Of a stretch of 50,561 nt of DNA, positions 1-8,614 are shown piece by piece. The stretch covers positions 1 to 50,561 of the forward strand of contig JACRLG010000033.1 in assembly GCA_016235345.1 (NCBI GenBank), given 5' to 3'. The position numbers were made by a program, and so were the translations under genes. Each line of letters starts with the position of its first letter. Position 1 is the stretch's first letter. Source of the stretch: Deltaproteobacteria bacterium. Its GTDB lineage: Bacteria; Desulfobacterota; Desulfobacteria; Desulfobacterales; Desulfatibacillaceae. The notes beneath the pieces were generated by a model that saw only the letters and a program-made list of their open reading frames with translations, was not told the DNA's origin and did no database searches.

Positions 1-57
1 CGCAGCTTCTTCGCCGGAGAGCAGCCAGCCCTCAAATTCATGCCCAACGCCGGGTAA
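1..57 (+). CDS. possible 3' end of a gene entering from the left edge (partial)
   Basis: Frame +1 is open from the window edge and ends at TAA 55-57 after 18 residues ending in KFMPNAG. The fragment is too short to assign. The same frame reopens until TGA at 130-132, but most of that stretch lies inside a dispersed repeat and is probably not coding. Confidence 0.2.
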   Translation, partial: RSFFAGEQPALKFMPNAG

Positions 58-95
58 GGATACCCCCTGAAGGCTTACGAAAAAGGCTGGAATGA

Positions 96-217
96 AGCCT
101 GGAAAAAAACGATGAAGCGCAAGGAAGAGTGAAGCGGGCGGGGAGGAATAGTACTTTTCGTACATGACGACCCGCCCGCTTTACTCTGACACAGCGCTTC
201 GCGTTTTTAGACAGGCT
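96..217. repeat. dispersed palindromic repeat, copy A
   Basis: A left end reading AGCCTGGAAAAAAACGATGA and a right end reading TCGCGTTTTTAGACAGGCT form imperfect terminal inverted repeats of about 20 bp. The middle carries a short GTAC...GTAC dyad. Related copies lie at 948, 9446, 12691, 13645, 13734 and 16830. All are between genes, which suggests a non-coding MITE- or REP-like element. Confidence 0.7.
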
Positions 218-228
218 GTTATGGATGT

Positions 229-909
229 TCAGCGCACTCGGCGCAAAAGCCGGGGCACGTCGTTTACGCGAAGGCAGTGCCCGGTGGACGAGACTATGCC
301 CTTCTCCCTTAGGGTGCGCAACTCCTTGTTTATGCTCTCGCGGGTTGCGCCCACCATGTCGGCAAGGTCCTTCTGGGTGAGCCTGAGGCTTATTTCCAAG
401 GCATCGCCGTCCCGCCGCCCGAATGTCTCGCCCAGTTCCAGAAGCTTTTTGGCGAAACGCGCCGGGATGTTCAAAAAACTGGTGTCTTCCAGAAGATCGT
501 CGGTCTTCCGAAGCCTTGCGGATAAAAGGGAGAGTATGGACTCTATGGCCCCGTCGCTCCTCTTTAAAAAATGCATGAAATCGGTGCGGTTTAAAAGAAG
601 GAGCCGGGAGGGGTCCACGGCCACTGCGTCGGCGGAGCGGGGCATCCCGTCCAAAAGGGACATCTCACCAAAAAAATCGCCCTCGGAAAAGATGGTGACT
701 ATCATCTCGTCGCCCAGGCGCGATGGCAGGACAATCTTTACGGCCCCGGTCTGAATGATGTAAAGGGTGGTCCCTTCGGACCCCTTGCGGAAAAGTACCT
801 CCCCGGCCTTGACCTTCTGCACACGCAGAAGGCCTGCCAGGCTTGCGCGGTCTTCGGTGGAAAGGCCGGAAAAAAGAGGAATGTGGGCCAGAATTTCCAA
901 GGGCTCCAT
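229..909 (-). CDS. Crp/Fnr family transcriptional regulator
   Basis: A 226-residue cytosolic regulator with an N-terminal cyclic-nucleotide-binding fold and a C-terminal winged helix-turn-helix. The phosphate-binding cassette GEMSLLDGMPRSADAVA (residues 81-97) keeps the Glu and the Arg91-Ser92 pair that contact cyclic nucleotide in Crp. There is no N-terminal Cys cluster of the Fnr type. The helix-turn-helix spans about residues 167-190 (LTQKDLADMVGATRESINKE). The frame is open upstream to 1050, but I chose ATG 907-909 because GGAAGG lies 7 nt before it and the protein then has normal family length. It lies just beyond the terminator of an operon starting with an adenylate cyclase, so cAMP is a plausible ligand by inference. 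Target sites are not visible. Confidence 0.9.
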   Translation of the reverse strand: MEPLEILAHIPLFSGLSTEDRASLAGLLRVQKVKAGEVLFRKGSEGTTLYIIQTGAVKIVLPSRLGDEMIVTIFSEGDFFGEMSLLDGMPRSADAVAVDPSRLLLLNRTDFMHFLKRSDGAIESILSLLSARLRKTDDLLEDTSFLNIPARFAKKLLELGETFGRRDGDALEISLRLTQKDLADMVGATRESINKELRTLREKGIVSSTGHCLRVNDVPRLLRRVR

Positions 910-947
910 TGAGTCAACCTTCCGGTGTCGAGTCGTTCGGATACCAA

Positions 948-1040
948 CCTGTTGAAAAAGGCTCGATACGAAGCCTGGATACCAGTCTAAATATTGGCGA
1001 TGAAGCGCGGGCTCTTTCAATTCGCGTTTTAGACAGGCTG
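948..1040. repeat. dispersed palindromic repeat, copy B (short variant)
   Basis: The ends CCTGTTGAAAAAGGC and CGCGTTTTAGACAGGCTG belong to the same family as copy A. The interior (CTAAATATTGGCGATGAAGCG) is shared in reverse orientation with the copy at 12691-12783, to which it is very similar over about 90 bp. Confidence 0.65.
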
Positions 1041-1305
1041 ATACGGCCAAAATGGCCGGGATGATCCAGGTCCCCTATAACACGCCATTACCCCCCGCGC
1101 AACCGCCACCCGCTCCCAAGGCAGGGCCTCCGCATATGGAAAATCTAAATGCTTCAAATCGATTCCAGCAATCCTTGCTAATCGAAACCTATGTTTCATC
1201 TTGAGGAGCCTTGTAAAATATTTTGCCTAACTCATTGATAAAACATATTATTAACCATAAAATTCAAGATTTGAAGTTTTTTTTGAAGGGAGGGGAGGGG
1301 GTGCG
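1041..1305. other. intergenic, no gene seen
   Basis: A GC-rich part (1041-1135) is followed by an AT-rich part (1136-1290). No open frame with a ribosome-binding site or protein-like composition was found on either strand. It probably holds the promoter of the Crp/Fnr gene, but no convincing -35/-10 pair could be chosen. Confidence 0.5.
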
Positions 1306-1345
1306 GGGTAGGGAAACTTTTTTTCCAAAAAAAGTTTCCCTACCC
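1306..1345 (-). terminator. strong intrinsic terminator of the CHASE2/FecR operon
   Basis: A perfect 19-bp inverted repeat (1306-1324 with 1327-1345) has arms GGGTAGGGAAAC + T7 and A7 + GTTTCCCTACCC around a 2-nt centre. The T/A runs inside the stem make it usable in both directions. It lies 58 nt beyond the stop of the last operon gene. Confidence 0.85.
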
Positions 1346-1403
1346 TCCCCCGCAATCCTTTCCAAACTTTCCATATGCGTTTGCCCTGGCTCCCAAGTGC
1401 AGG

Positions 1404-2150
1404 CTAACGGAGCTTGTCCCTGGACTGGTTCCAGCGGACCCACTCGTCCCGGTCCTGGATGGGATCGAAGGAGCGGGGCGCGGAGATCGAGCCGTCCGGG
1501 CTTATCTTCACCTGCTGCATGTTGGTGACTATGGCCGTCCACTCGGTCATGCTGACCTTGGAGGGGCCCGCAACCGGCACCGGCCCCATAACCTTGGCGG
1601 GCTCCGACATGACCGGCGCTCCCGCCGGGGTCTGTGCCGCACCCGCAGGCGGCCTGCCGGTGACCAGCACCTCGCCCCAGTAGACCTTCAGAAGGACCGA
1701 GTCATCCCTGTTGACGTTGACGCGGTAGACGGTCCCCCTCACGCCTGCGGTCATGGTGTGGGTGGACACCTCGAAACCGCCGGAAAGGCCTGCGAGTTTG
1801 GCCGCCTTGGCCCACAGCTTGCCCATGGACACCCGGATTTTGATGTCCCTTTTCTTTTCAGGGACAAAATCCATGGCCGTAAGGGTCAGGGTGGAGCCCT
1901 CATCCACCCGGGCAAGGCTTCCGTCCGGCAGGGTGATCTCCAGGCGGCTCTTTTTCCCCGTGGTCACCATGTCCCCGGCCTTTAAGGGATCGTTCAGCTT
2001 CAGGGGCTGGGATGTGGTTACCTCGCTTCTTTCCACGATGGCGTTCCCGGAAATGAAGGTCACCTTCGCCTGGCTGCCTTCTGCGGCCAGGGCCTGGGAA
2101 AAAAACGCCACGGACAGAAAAACCACGAGGCAGGCGACTTTTCGCTGCAT
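1404..2150 (-). CDS. secreted FecR-domain protein
   Basis: 248 residues. An N-terminal signal peptide (about residues 1-22, ending QALAAEG) is followed by a FecR-type beta-rich domain (about 50-170) with the motif GDMVTTGKKSRLEITLPDGS and the later segment TMTAGVRGTVYRVNV. A C-terminal part ends in charged Arg/Trp-rich sequence similar to that of the second FecR protein in this operon (8615-9394), so the two are probably paralogues. ATG 2148-2150 has GGAGG four bases upstream. No FecI-type sigma factor is nearby. In this context FecR domains occur with CHASE2 sensors, so a role in periplasmic sensing or scaffolding is more likely than iron-citrate signalling. That role is inferred. Confidence 0.85.
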   Translation of the reverse strand: MQRKVACLVVFLSVAFFSQALAAEGSQAKVTFISGNAIVERSEVTTSQPLKLNDPLKAGDMVTTGKKSRLEITLPDGSLARVDEGSTLTLTAMDFVPEKKRDIKIRVSMGKLWAKAAKLAGLSGGFEVSTHTMTAGVRGTVYRVNVNRDDSVLLKVYWGEVLVTGRPPAGAAQTPAGAPVMSEPAKVMGPVPVAGPSKVSMTEWTAIVTNMQQVKISPDGSISAPRSFDPIQDRDEWVRWNQSRDKLR

Positions 2151-2209
2151 GACGCCTCCGTTTTCAAGCGCCGCCCCGGTTGGCCGCAGGCGGCGCTTAT
2201 GTTCGATTG

Positions 2210-3379
2210 TCAGAAATCCACCTTCAGAAGGGTCTTCATCTGGCGGATGGCCAAAAGAGCATCAGCGCCCGGAACCGTTCCCTGGGGGGCGAACTCGCCG
2301 GTGGCCACGTCCCTGGCGGTCATGATGTTGCGGGACGTGCACACCATCACCGCGTTGAAATAGCTCATGTCGCTCCTTATGTCGGGAAAGGGCGACTGGC
2401 TGTCTATGAAACGGGTGGCCAGCGCTTCATCGCCCGTGGCCTTGATGAGGATGTCCTCCATCATGAGGGCGAATTCGGCGCGGGTTATGGTGGCGTTGGG
2501 CTGAAACGCGCCGTCCGGGTAAAGGGCGAGGCCCCTCACCCCCACCAGAAGCACCGCGTCGATGTCGGTTGCGAGCACGTGGCCCGCCGTATCGCTGGCC
2601 CTGGGGCCGGTCGGGGCCGCAGGCTTGGCGGCGTCCTCCGGGCTCTTGAACCGGGTGTCGAAGGTCTTCTTGGCCGCGAACAGGCGGTCGATGTGAAGCT
2701 CTTCGATGAAAAGGGCTGCTGCGTCGGCACGGGTGAGAGCCTCCACCAGGGCGATTTTCCTGGCAACCTCGGAGCCCGGCCTTGCCCGCTCGATCTTCTG
2801 GATGGTCTCGTACGCCTTGTTGGCCTCGCCCAGAAATTTTCCGTTCAGTTCGACGACCTTTGCGAACATGCGGGCCGCGCCGGAAAATTCATAGGCGTCC
2901 TTGTATGCGAGGCCCATGTAATAGTAGGGGGCCGGGTCGTTGGGCGTGAGTTCTTCGGCCTTCTCGAAGGAGGACATCGCCTTCTTCAGCCACCCGGATG
3001 AGATTTTCGTCTTGCCCAGGGTAAGCACCCTGATTCCCGCCACCGCCACCTCGGCGTCCTGTACGTCGCCCTTGGCGTGACCTGCGGCCTTGTCCAGGTT
3101 TTCCATGGCGGCCTTGAAATCACCGGTGCTGGCTGCGGCGAGAGCGAGCCCGGCCCAGGCTGGCGCGTACTTGGGGTCGAGTTCCGTGGCCATGGTGAAT
3201 TCACGCCCGGCATCGGCGAATTTCCCGCTGTCCAGAAGTTTGTGGCCGTTGGTCACGTGATGGGCCGGGGTGTCCAGAACCGCCTGGGGAGCGCGTTTTT
3301 TGGGGCAGCCCGTGACAAAGACCATGAGCAGGGCCAGTAAAATCATCAAGACTATGGAGGAGCGTCTTTTCATCGTCAT
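2210..3379 (-). CDS. TPR lipoprotein with C-terminal SLH-like domain
   Basis: 389 residues. The lipobox VFVTGC places the lipidated Cys at residue 25. Tetratricopeptide-like repeats follow (about 38-215; for example HKLLDSGKFADAGREFTMAT and APYYYMGLAYKDAYEFSGA). The C-terminal third has an S-layer-homology-like motif with LYPDGAFQPNATITRAEFA (about 287-305), a second partial unit near FPDIRSDMSYFNAV and a third near the end. SLH domains bind cell-wall polymers, so the protein may link an outer- or inner-membrane lipid anchor to the wall. ATG 3377-3379 has AAGGAG six bases upstream, which favours it over the in-frame ATG two codons later. Sixth gene of the seven-gene minus-strand operon. The precise role is unknown. 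Confidence 0.8.
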   Translation of the reverse strand: MTMKRRSSIVLMILLALLMVFVTGCPKKRAPQAVLDTPAHHVTNGHKLLDSGKFADAGREFTMATELDPKYAPAWAGLALAAASTGDFKAAMENLDKAAGHAKGDVQDAEVAVAGIRVLTLGKTKISSGWLKKAMSSFEKAEELTPNDPAPYYYMGLAYKDAYEFSGAARMFAKVVELNGKFLGEANKAYETIQKIERARPGSEVARKIALVEALTRADAAALFIEELHIDRLFAAKKTFDTRFKSPEDAAKPAAPTGPRASDTAGHVLATDIDAVLLVGVRGLALYPDGAFQPNATITRAEFALMMEDILIKATGDEALATRFIDSQSPFPDIRSDMSYFNAVMVCTSRNIMTARDVATGEFAPQGTVPGADALLAIRQMKTLLKVDF

Positions 3380-3448
3380 GTTTCACTCCTTGCAAGGCTA
3401 ATGGCAACCGCAACAACTCGTGTCAGTTAAAACCCTGAGACGGAAACC

Positions 3449-4360
3449 CTAGTCCAGGACGATCATCACCCGGCACTTCTGCAAAAAGGAGAGGTCCTGG
3501 CCTGCGGCGCGAAGGGCCGCCGCATCGGCGCGGGAGATCACTATGTCGCTGCGCCCGGCCCCTTCGGTGCGAAGGCCCTTGACCGTTACCGGGGAGTTGG
3601 TGACCCTGGAATTGGTCTGGGCCGCGTTGACGTCCTTGGAGTAACCGGCCATGCCCTGCTGAACCGCGTATTCCCTGCTCACCGAGGCGGTGCCGTAAAC
3701 CTCCTGGCCGTCCTCGTCCACCACCTTGGGGGACATGGCCGGACGGGCGGAAAGGCCGCGCGCGTCAACCACGAGCCCGGTATAAATGCGGGCCGAAGGG
3801 GCTGCGGGAGGGGCTGCCGGAGGCGCGGCGGGGGGAGCGACAACTTCCGGGGGGGCCGGGGCGATCACCGAAGGCGGAACCGGCGTGGGCGCGGGACGGG
3901 CCTCGACGGGCAGCAGAAGCTGGGTGAAATTGCCGGAAAGCGCCATGCGCACGGTGACTTCCACCGTGCCGTCCGAGAGGTACTCGCGCTTCACGGTCTG
4001 AGCGCCCTTCACCATGCCGTCCACCTGGGTCCTTATCACGTCGGAGGTGGTGACAAAATCCTCCACGGTGGTGGAGGAGGTAAGCTGCACGCCCTTGACC
4101 ACTTCCAGAAGGTTGCGGAAGGCGTCCAGCTGGGCCGCGCGGAGGGCCATGGGCCGGGCCTGGGGCTTGCCGTAGTATTTTTCCGGGGGAGCGCCGGTGC
4201 CCACGGCCTCGATCCAGCCCTGGGTCCAGTCAACCTTGCCCTTTCCTCCCACATCCTGGATATATGGGCCATCCTGGGCAAGGGCTTCGGCGGATGAAAA
4301 ACCCATCCCCAAAAGGGCGACAAAAAACACCAGCGCCAACGTTAGACTGCGCTTCTTCAT
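3449..4360 (-). CDS. secreted FlgT/LPP20-like envelope protein
   Basis: 303 residues after choosing ATG 4358-4360 (GGAGGA five bases upstream) rather than the longer open frame. A signal peptide covers about residues 1-28. The next segment (WIEAVGTGAP... then RAAQLDAFRNLLEVVKGVQL) has the Trp-x-x-Gly and Ala-rich helix pattern of LPP20 and FlgT N-terminal domains, followed by the strand pair EYLSDGTVEVTVRMAL. A Pro/Ala linker (about 165-195) leads to a second domain ending in VMIVLD. FlgT-like domains occur in flagellar and other envelope assemblies, but no flagellar gene is nearby, so this is best called an envelope protein of unknown role within the CHASE2/FecR operon. Confidence 0.65.
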   Translation of the reverse strand: MKKRSLTLALVFFVALLGMGFSSAEALAQDGPYIQDVGGKGKVDWTQGWIEAVGTGAPPEKYYGKPQARPMALRAAQLDAFRNLLEVVKGVQLTSSTTVEDFVTTSDVIRTQVDGMVKGAQTVKREYLSDGTVEVTVRMALSGNFTQLLLPVEARPAPTPVPPSVIAPAPPEVVAPPAAPPAAPPAAPSARIYTGLVVDARGLSARPAMSPKVVDEDGQEVYGTASVSREYAVQQGMAGYSKDVNAAQTNSRVTNSPVTVKGLRTEGAGRSDIVISRADAAALRAAGQDLSFLQKCRVMIVLD

Positions 4361-4459
4361 GGATTCCTCCTTAAGGTTCCTTGTGTGGCGACCCGGCCCG
4401 GAAATCTTACGGGCAGGCCATGAAAGAAACAGCGCCTTTTTCGGTTTTCCGGCCAACCA

Positions 4460-7099
4460 TCATTTCATGACAAAGGCGTCCGGGTTCGGAGCTTCGAGCC
4501 AGGGGAAAAAGCGCACGTTATCCCCCCATATCACCGAGTTGTCGGGCTTTTCCACGCCCCACCAGTTGTCCGTGGCCAGTATCTCTATGCTGGTGAAGGC
4601 CTGGAGCCCCACGGCGTTTTCCGTTATGTTGCAGTAGGCGATTCTTGGGTGCGAAACCCCCAGGCATTCTATGCCGCCGCTTCCACTGTTTTTCTCGATG
4701 GTGGAATAAAGCACCTTGGGCGCGGCGTCGTTGGTGGTGCGTATGCCCCTTTGCTTGCAAAGGCTTATGTGGCAGCGAGTGATGTCGCTCTCCCCGCGCT
4801 CCACGTTGAAGCCGGTGGCCGCGTGACGCACCGCGCAGTACTCGAAAACGCTGGCCGCCGGGCTTTTGAGACTCACCGCCTCGCCGTAATCGCCGGGAGC
4901 CGGGCTTGCCGCCGCGCTTTCAAACACTATGGGGGCGTCGGCCCTGCCGCGCGCCCAGACAGCGCCGTCGTTCACCGAAAGGGACGCCCCGGCCTCGTAC
5001 CTTATAATCACCCCTGGCTGGATGATGAGAAGCGCCGAGCCGTCTAGGATGAATTCACCCGCAATTGTATACGGGCTTTTGGCCAAAAGCAAGAAGGCGT
5101 CCTTGTCGGCCCTGCCGGAAAGCCTGCTTTCCAGGACCGGAAAGGCTTTCATCCTGCCCGTCGGCCAGGGGCTTTCCAGGATGCCGTAAAGCTCCACCCG
5201 GCCCGATATGCGGGCAAGCACCTCCTTGACGTCGGCGGTCCCCCAGTAGTTGCCGGTGGCGGTCACCGGCTTTCCCGAAAAGGGGCCTTCGGCGTCAAAG
5301 GGATGGTTGTCGTAGATGTTGTTGCCGGATATATCCGCTGCGCCGTCCAGGGCGCGGACTCCGCCCCCAAGATTCTTGGTTATGGAAGTGGCCGTTATCA
5401 CCGGGGCAGCGCCCTTTTCCACAAGGACCCCGGCCTCGCGGTTGCCCCTTATGATGCTGCCCGAAACCCTGGGCCTTGAAAAGGAGCCTGAGGCCGTAAG
5501 CCCCGTGCCGTTGTTTTCAAGCTCGCAGGAGGTGACGGAGGGCGAGGCCGAAATGCAGGTGACCGCCGTGGAGGCCCCGGTTATCCGGCAAAAGGAAAGG
5601 ACGCTCGACCGCTCGGCGGTGTCCTCGAAAACGATTCCACCCCATACGCCCTTTTCGGGCCCGGAAAACCTTATGAGATCGGAGGGCGTTCCAAGGGCCG
5701 AAATCCTTCCCTTCACCACCAGCGCCCCTCCGTTGGATATCACCTCCGTGCCGGGCTGGATGGTTAAAAGGGTGTCGGCGGCCACGGTAACGTCGCCTTC
5801 CAGGATATATGGCCCGGCCCCGGCCCGCCACACGGCGTCGGCTGGTATGGCCCCGCTTACCCTTACAGGCCCCGGAGCAACCGCCACGCCCTCCGCCACC
5901 GCAGAGGGGGGGCTCTCGTTACCGGCCCGGTCCAGGGCCGTTATCCTGTAAAAGCGGGCGATCAGGTTTTCCCTGTCCTTTGCCGTAAAGCCGGAAAACT
6001 CGGTGTCGGCAAGCGCGCCGAAACCCGTGAGGGGCGTGGCGCTCTCGTAAACCCGGTAGGCGGCAAGGTCGGGCTCGGTGTTCTTGTTCCACGAAAGAAG
6101 GATTTCGCGGTTTTTGCCTTTGGAGGAAAGCCCCGTGGGGGCCTTGGGCGGGGTGGTGTCCAGGCTCACCGTTCCCACCGGGTCCACCCAGGATGACGCG
6201 TTTCCGGCGTTGTCGGCAAGGTGCCCGGTGACCAGGGCGTCGGCAAGGCCGTCCCCGGGCCGGACGGTGTAAACCCCTATGTATTCGCCCGGCTCCCTTT
6301 CATCCAGGGCGATCTTGATCTTCGACTCGCCGAATTCCGCCCAGGCGGTCATGTGGGGGGTGCCTCTTACGCCCACCTGAATCCTGTCCCCCGCCTTTTT
6401 GGGCTTGTTCTGCGTGTCCTGCACCACAAGCGTTATTTCGGGCGGACGCCTGGCATCCCTCAGGGCGGGTTCGGGAATGGTTTTCACCATGTCCCGGAAA
6501 AGATCGTCGCAGGCGCGGAAAAGCTGGATGTCCCTCACGTTCATGGCGGTGCCGAACACGGTGCCGATTAACCCGCCGATGCTCAGGGGGACGCCGCCCG
6601 CCCGGTAATGGACGGTGTGCCGGGCCTTCCACAAAAGCGCGCCGGAAGCGGTGTCGTACATGGAAACATCAGCCCCCACGGCCACGTCGGAGTAGATCAC
6701 GGCAAAGAGCTTGTCGAAATCCGAAACGCGCCCGATGACCACCGCGTCCACCTTGAGTATTTCACCCAGCCGCTGGGGGGTGGCCAGGGCCAGTTCCTTG
6801 GGATTGGCCAGACCGTTCATGGCCAGAAGCTGGTCTATTTTGAAAAACTCCATGTCCTGATAGTTCAAGGACGAAAAATGGTTGTAAAAGCCCCGGCGCA
6901 CCACCGCCGCGCCCTGGGCCGAGCCCGATTCGTCCGTAAAGGGCAGAACAGCCACGGTCCTGGGCTTCTTCTTGTCCATGGCCGGGCTTTTCTCGTAGGT
7001 TCCGCCGAACTTGACGGGCTTGGTCCCCGCCCCGGCGCAGCCGGTAAGGAAAAAAATTCCCACGAAAAGCGGTATGATGAAAAATCGCGCGGATTTCAT
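4460..7099 (-). CDS. large multidomain lipoprotein (GNA1162-like, FN3, right-handed beta-helix)
   Basis: 879 residues from ATG 7097-7099, which lies just after the stop of the upstream CHASE2 gene. The lipobox FFLTGC gives Cys21. Residues about 40-230 resemble the GNA1162/DUF799 lipoprotein domain (AVLPFTDESGS...; DAVVIGRVSDF). A fibronectin-III-like unit follows (about 320-400, APTGLSSKGKNREILLSWNK). The rest is two blocks of right-handed parallel beta-helix with recurring short strands and the turn motifs NYWG and NWWG, as in periplasmic copper-binding (NosD-like) and pectate-lyase-like repeats. Likely anchored in the outer membrane with the helix facing outward or into the periplasm. No catalytic site could be identified, so binding of a surface polymer is a guess. 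Confidence 0.8.
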   Translation of the reverse strand: MKSARFFIIPLFVGIFFLTGCAGAGTKPVKFGGTYEKSPAMDKKKPRTVAVLPFTDESGSAQGAAVVRRGFYNHFSSLNYQDMEFFKIDQLLAMNGLANPKELALATPQRLGEILKVDAVVIGRVSDFDKLFAVIYSDVAVGADVSMYDTASGALLWKARHTVHYRAGGVPLSIGGLIGTVFGTAMNVRDIQLFRACDDLFRDMVKTIPEPALRDARRPPEITLVVQDTQNKPKKAGDRIQVGVRGTPHMTAWAEFGESKIKIALDEREPGEYIGVYTVRPGDGLADALVTGHLADNAGNASSWVDPVGTVSLDTTPPKAPTGLSSKGKNREILLSWNKNTEPDLAAYRVYESATPLTGFGALADTEFSGFTAKDRENLIARFYRITALDRAGNESPPSAVAEGVAVAPGPVRVSGAIPADAVWRAGAGPYILEGDVTVAADTLLTIQPGTEVISNGGALVVKGRISALGTPSDLIRFSGPEKGVWGGIVFEDTAERSSVLSFCRITGASTAVTCISASPSVTSCELENNGTGLTASGSFSRPRVSGSIIRGNREAGVLVEKGAAPVITATSITKNLGGGVRALDGAADISGNNIYDNHPFDAEGPFSGKPVTATGNYWGTADVKEVLARISGRVELYGILESPWPTGRMKAFPVLESRLSGRADKDAFLLLAKSPYTIAGEFILDGSALLIIQPGVIIRYEAGASLSVNDGAVWARGRADAPIVFESAAASPAPGDYGEAVSLKSPAASVFEYCAVRHAATGFNVERGESDITRCHISLCKQRGIRTTNDAAPKVLYSTIEKNSGSGGIECLGVSHPRIAYCNITENAVGLQAFTSIEILATDNWWGVEKPDNSVIWGDNVRFFPWLEAPNPDAFVMK

Positions 7100-7106
7100 T
7101 TTCCGG

Positions 7107-8570
7107 TCATTCCTTGGGCGCGTCAGCCGTCGCAGGCTGGGCCAGAAGCGTTTCCACGTCCTTGTATTCACCCACTATTATATAGGCCAGAAGCAACTGG
7201 ATTATAAGCGCAGTCGGCTTCACGAAAAAGTCGAAATAAAGAAACAGAACAAAAAGAACCACATACAACTGGAGCACCTGCACCAGAAGGTCCTGGACCC
7301 TCGAACGGGTCCGCCTGACCAGAAGAACCGTGAAACGCGCCACGTAGCTGTTTTTGAGCCAGTGGAAATAAGGGGCGAACCTTGTAAGGGCCGCCTGTAC
7401 CCTCTTGAACCTAAGGTCGAAGCCATTCGCAAGCCACATGGGAACCACGCGCCTGAAAAGAGCCTTCAAAAGCCCTATCACGAACCCGTCGCCCGGCTTC
7501 TTGTTGTAAAATATAAAGGTGTAGAAAAGGGCGGCGAGACATAAAAGCACATAATACTCTTTTGGGGTGAGTTCGTCCAGAAGCCGGTTTTCCTCTAGGG
7601 CCAGCAAAAGGTTGGCGTGAACCTTTACCCCCGGAACGTAGCCGTAAACCGGCACCAGCTTGTTGTCCCCAAGGCCGGTGGCGGTGGCGGCCACGAAGAC
7701 CACCTTGTCCCTGAAAAATTCAGCCGGAACCCGGCCCCGCACCACGTCCGAGAAGGAAATCTGCCTTATGCGGTACTGGTCCTCAAGAAGCGGAATCCTG
7801 GTGCGAAGGTCTGCGTCGGAAGGAACGGCCCTTTCGCCCACCCGTATCTTTCCACGGGAAAACCGGACCGACTCCCTGGGTATTCCCGAAATCGCCCGGT
7901 AAACCTCCAGTGCCACGGTCGGATAGACCTTGCCGTTGACGTTGAAGACCACCGGCAGCTTTCTCAGAACTCCGTCGGTGTCCGCGTATGCGTTGGCGAT
8001 GCCGAAGCCCGAAAGGGACTCATAAACCGGGGTTATCATGGAGAAAAAGCCGCCCTCCTGAACCGCCCGACTCTTTATGTTCGACAGCCCCCCGTAGGCA
8101 CCCCGGTCGAACATGTGGCCTGCGTGATCTTCGGACGCGGCGAAATGAACGGAGAACACCCTGCCCTTTTTCATGGCCTCGCCCAAGGCGCGGTCCACCG
8201 CCGGGTCCGGGTGCGGATCGGCGAACAGGATGTCGAAAACCACGGCGCGGGGCCTGCCGGAAACCAGGTTTCTGAGGCCCGCCACGTGATACATGCGGTA
8301 GGTTTCGGGGTTGTAGGCCCCAAGCTCCTCCAGGCTCTTGTCGTCTATGCCCACGATGACAACGTTGGATGGCTTCTGGGACTCATTGGCCGAAAGCCTT
8401 ATGCGGCTTGCCAGAAACTGGCCGTAAAGGGCGTTGTCCAGCTGGGTCACCATGTTGAAGAAGATGCCCTTGGACACTATGGAGACCAGAAGAAGGCCGA
8501 AACCCATGAGCGCCAGCCCGAAAACGGCGGCTATGCGGCTGGACAGGCGTATGGGACCAATTCGGTCCAT
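7107..8570 (-). CDS. CHASE2-domain membrane protein without an output domain
   Basis: 487 residues from ATG 8568-8570 (AAGGGG upstream). An N-terminal transmembrane helix (about 10-32) precedes a large extracytoplasmic CHASE2 domain (about 35-310) with VVIVGIDDKSLEELGAY and AVVFDILFADPHPD. A membrane helix near YYVLLCLAALFYTFIFYN and two more near the C-terminus (VLQLYVVLFVLFLYF; ALIIQLLLAYIIVG) follow. CHASE2 usually feeds a kinase or cyclase on the same chain. Here the part after the sensor is only basic, Arg-rich cytoplasmic sequence and membrane segments. It may therefore act with the full CHASE2-cyclase encoded upstream. The stop lies 7 nt before the next start, which suggests coupling. 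Confidence 0.8.
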   Translation of the reverse strand: MDRIGPIRLSSRIAAVFGLALMGFGLLLVSIVSKGIFFNMVTQLDNALYGQFLASRIRLSANESQKPSNVVIVGIDDKSLEELGAYNPETYRMYHVAGLRNLVSGRPRAVVFDILFADPHPDPAVDRALGEAMKKGRVFSVHFAASEDHAGHMFDRGAYGGLSNIKSRAVQEGGFFSMITPVYESLSGFGIANAYADTDGVLRKLPVVFNVNGKVYPTVALEVYRAISGIPRESVRFSRGKIRVGERAVPSDADLRTRIPLLEDQYRIRQISFSDVVRGRVPAEFFRDKVVFVAATATGLGDNKLVPVYGYVPGVKVHANLLLALEENRLLDELTPKEYYVLLCLAALFYTFIFYNKKPGDGFVIGLLKALFRRVVPMWLANGFDLRFKRVQAALTRFAPYFHWLKNSYVARFTVLLVRRTRSRVQDLLVQVLQLYVVLFVLFLYFDFFVKPTALIIQLLLAYIIVGEYKDVETLLAQPATADAPKE

Positions 8571-8614
8571 TTTCCCCTTTTCCCGGGTTACCGGAGTGAT
8601 CGAAATTTTTCCCG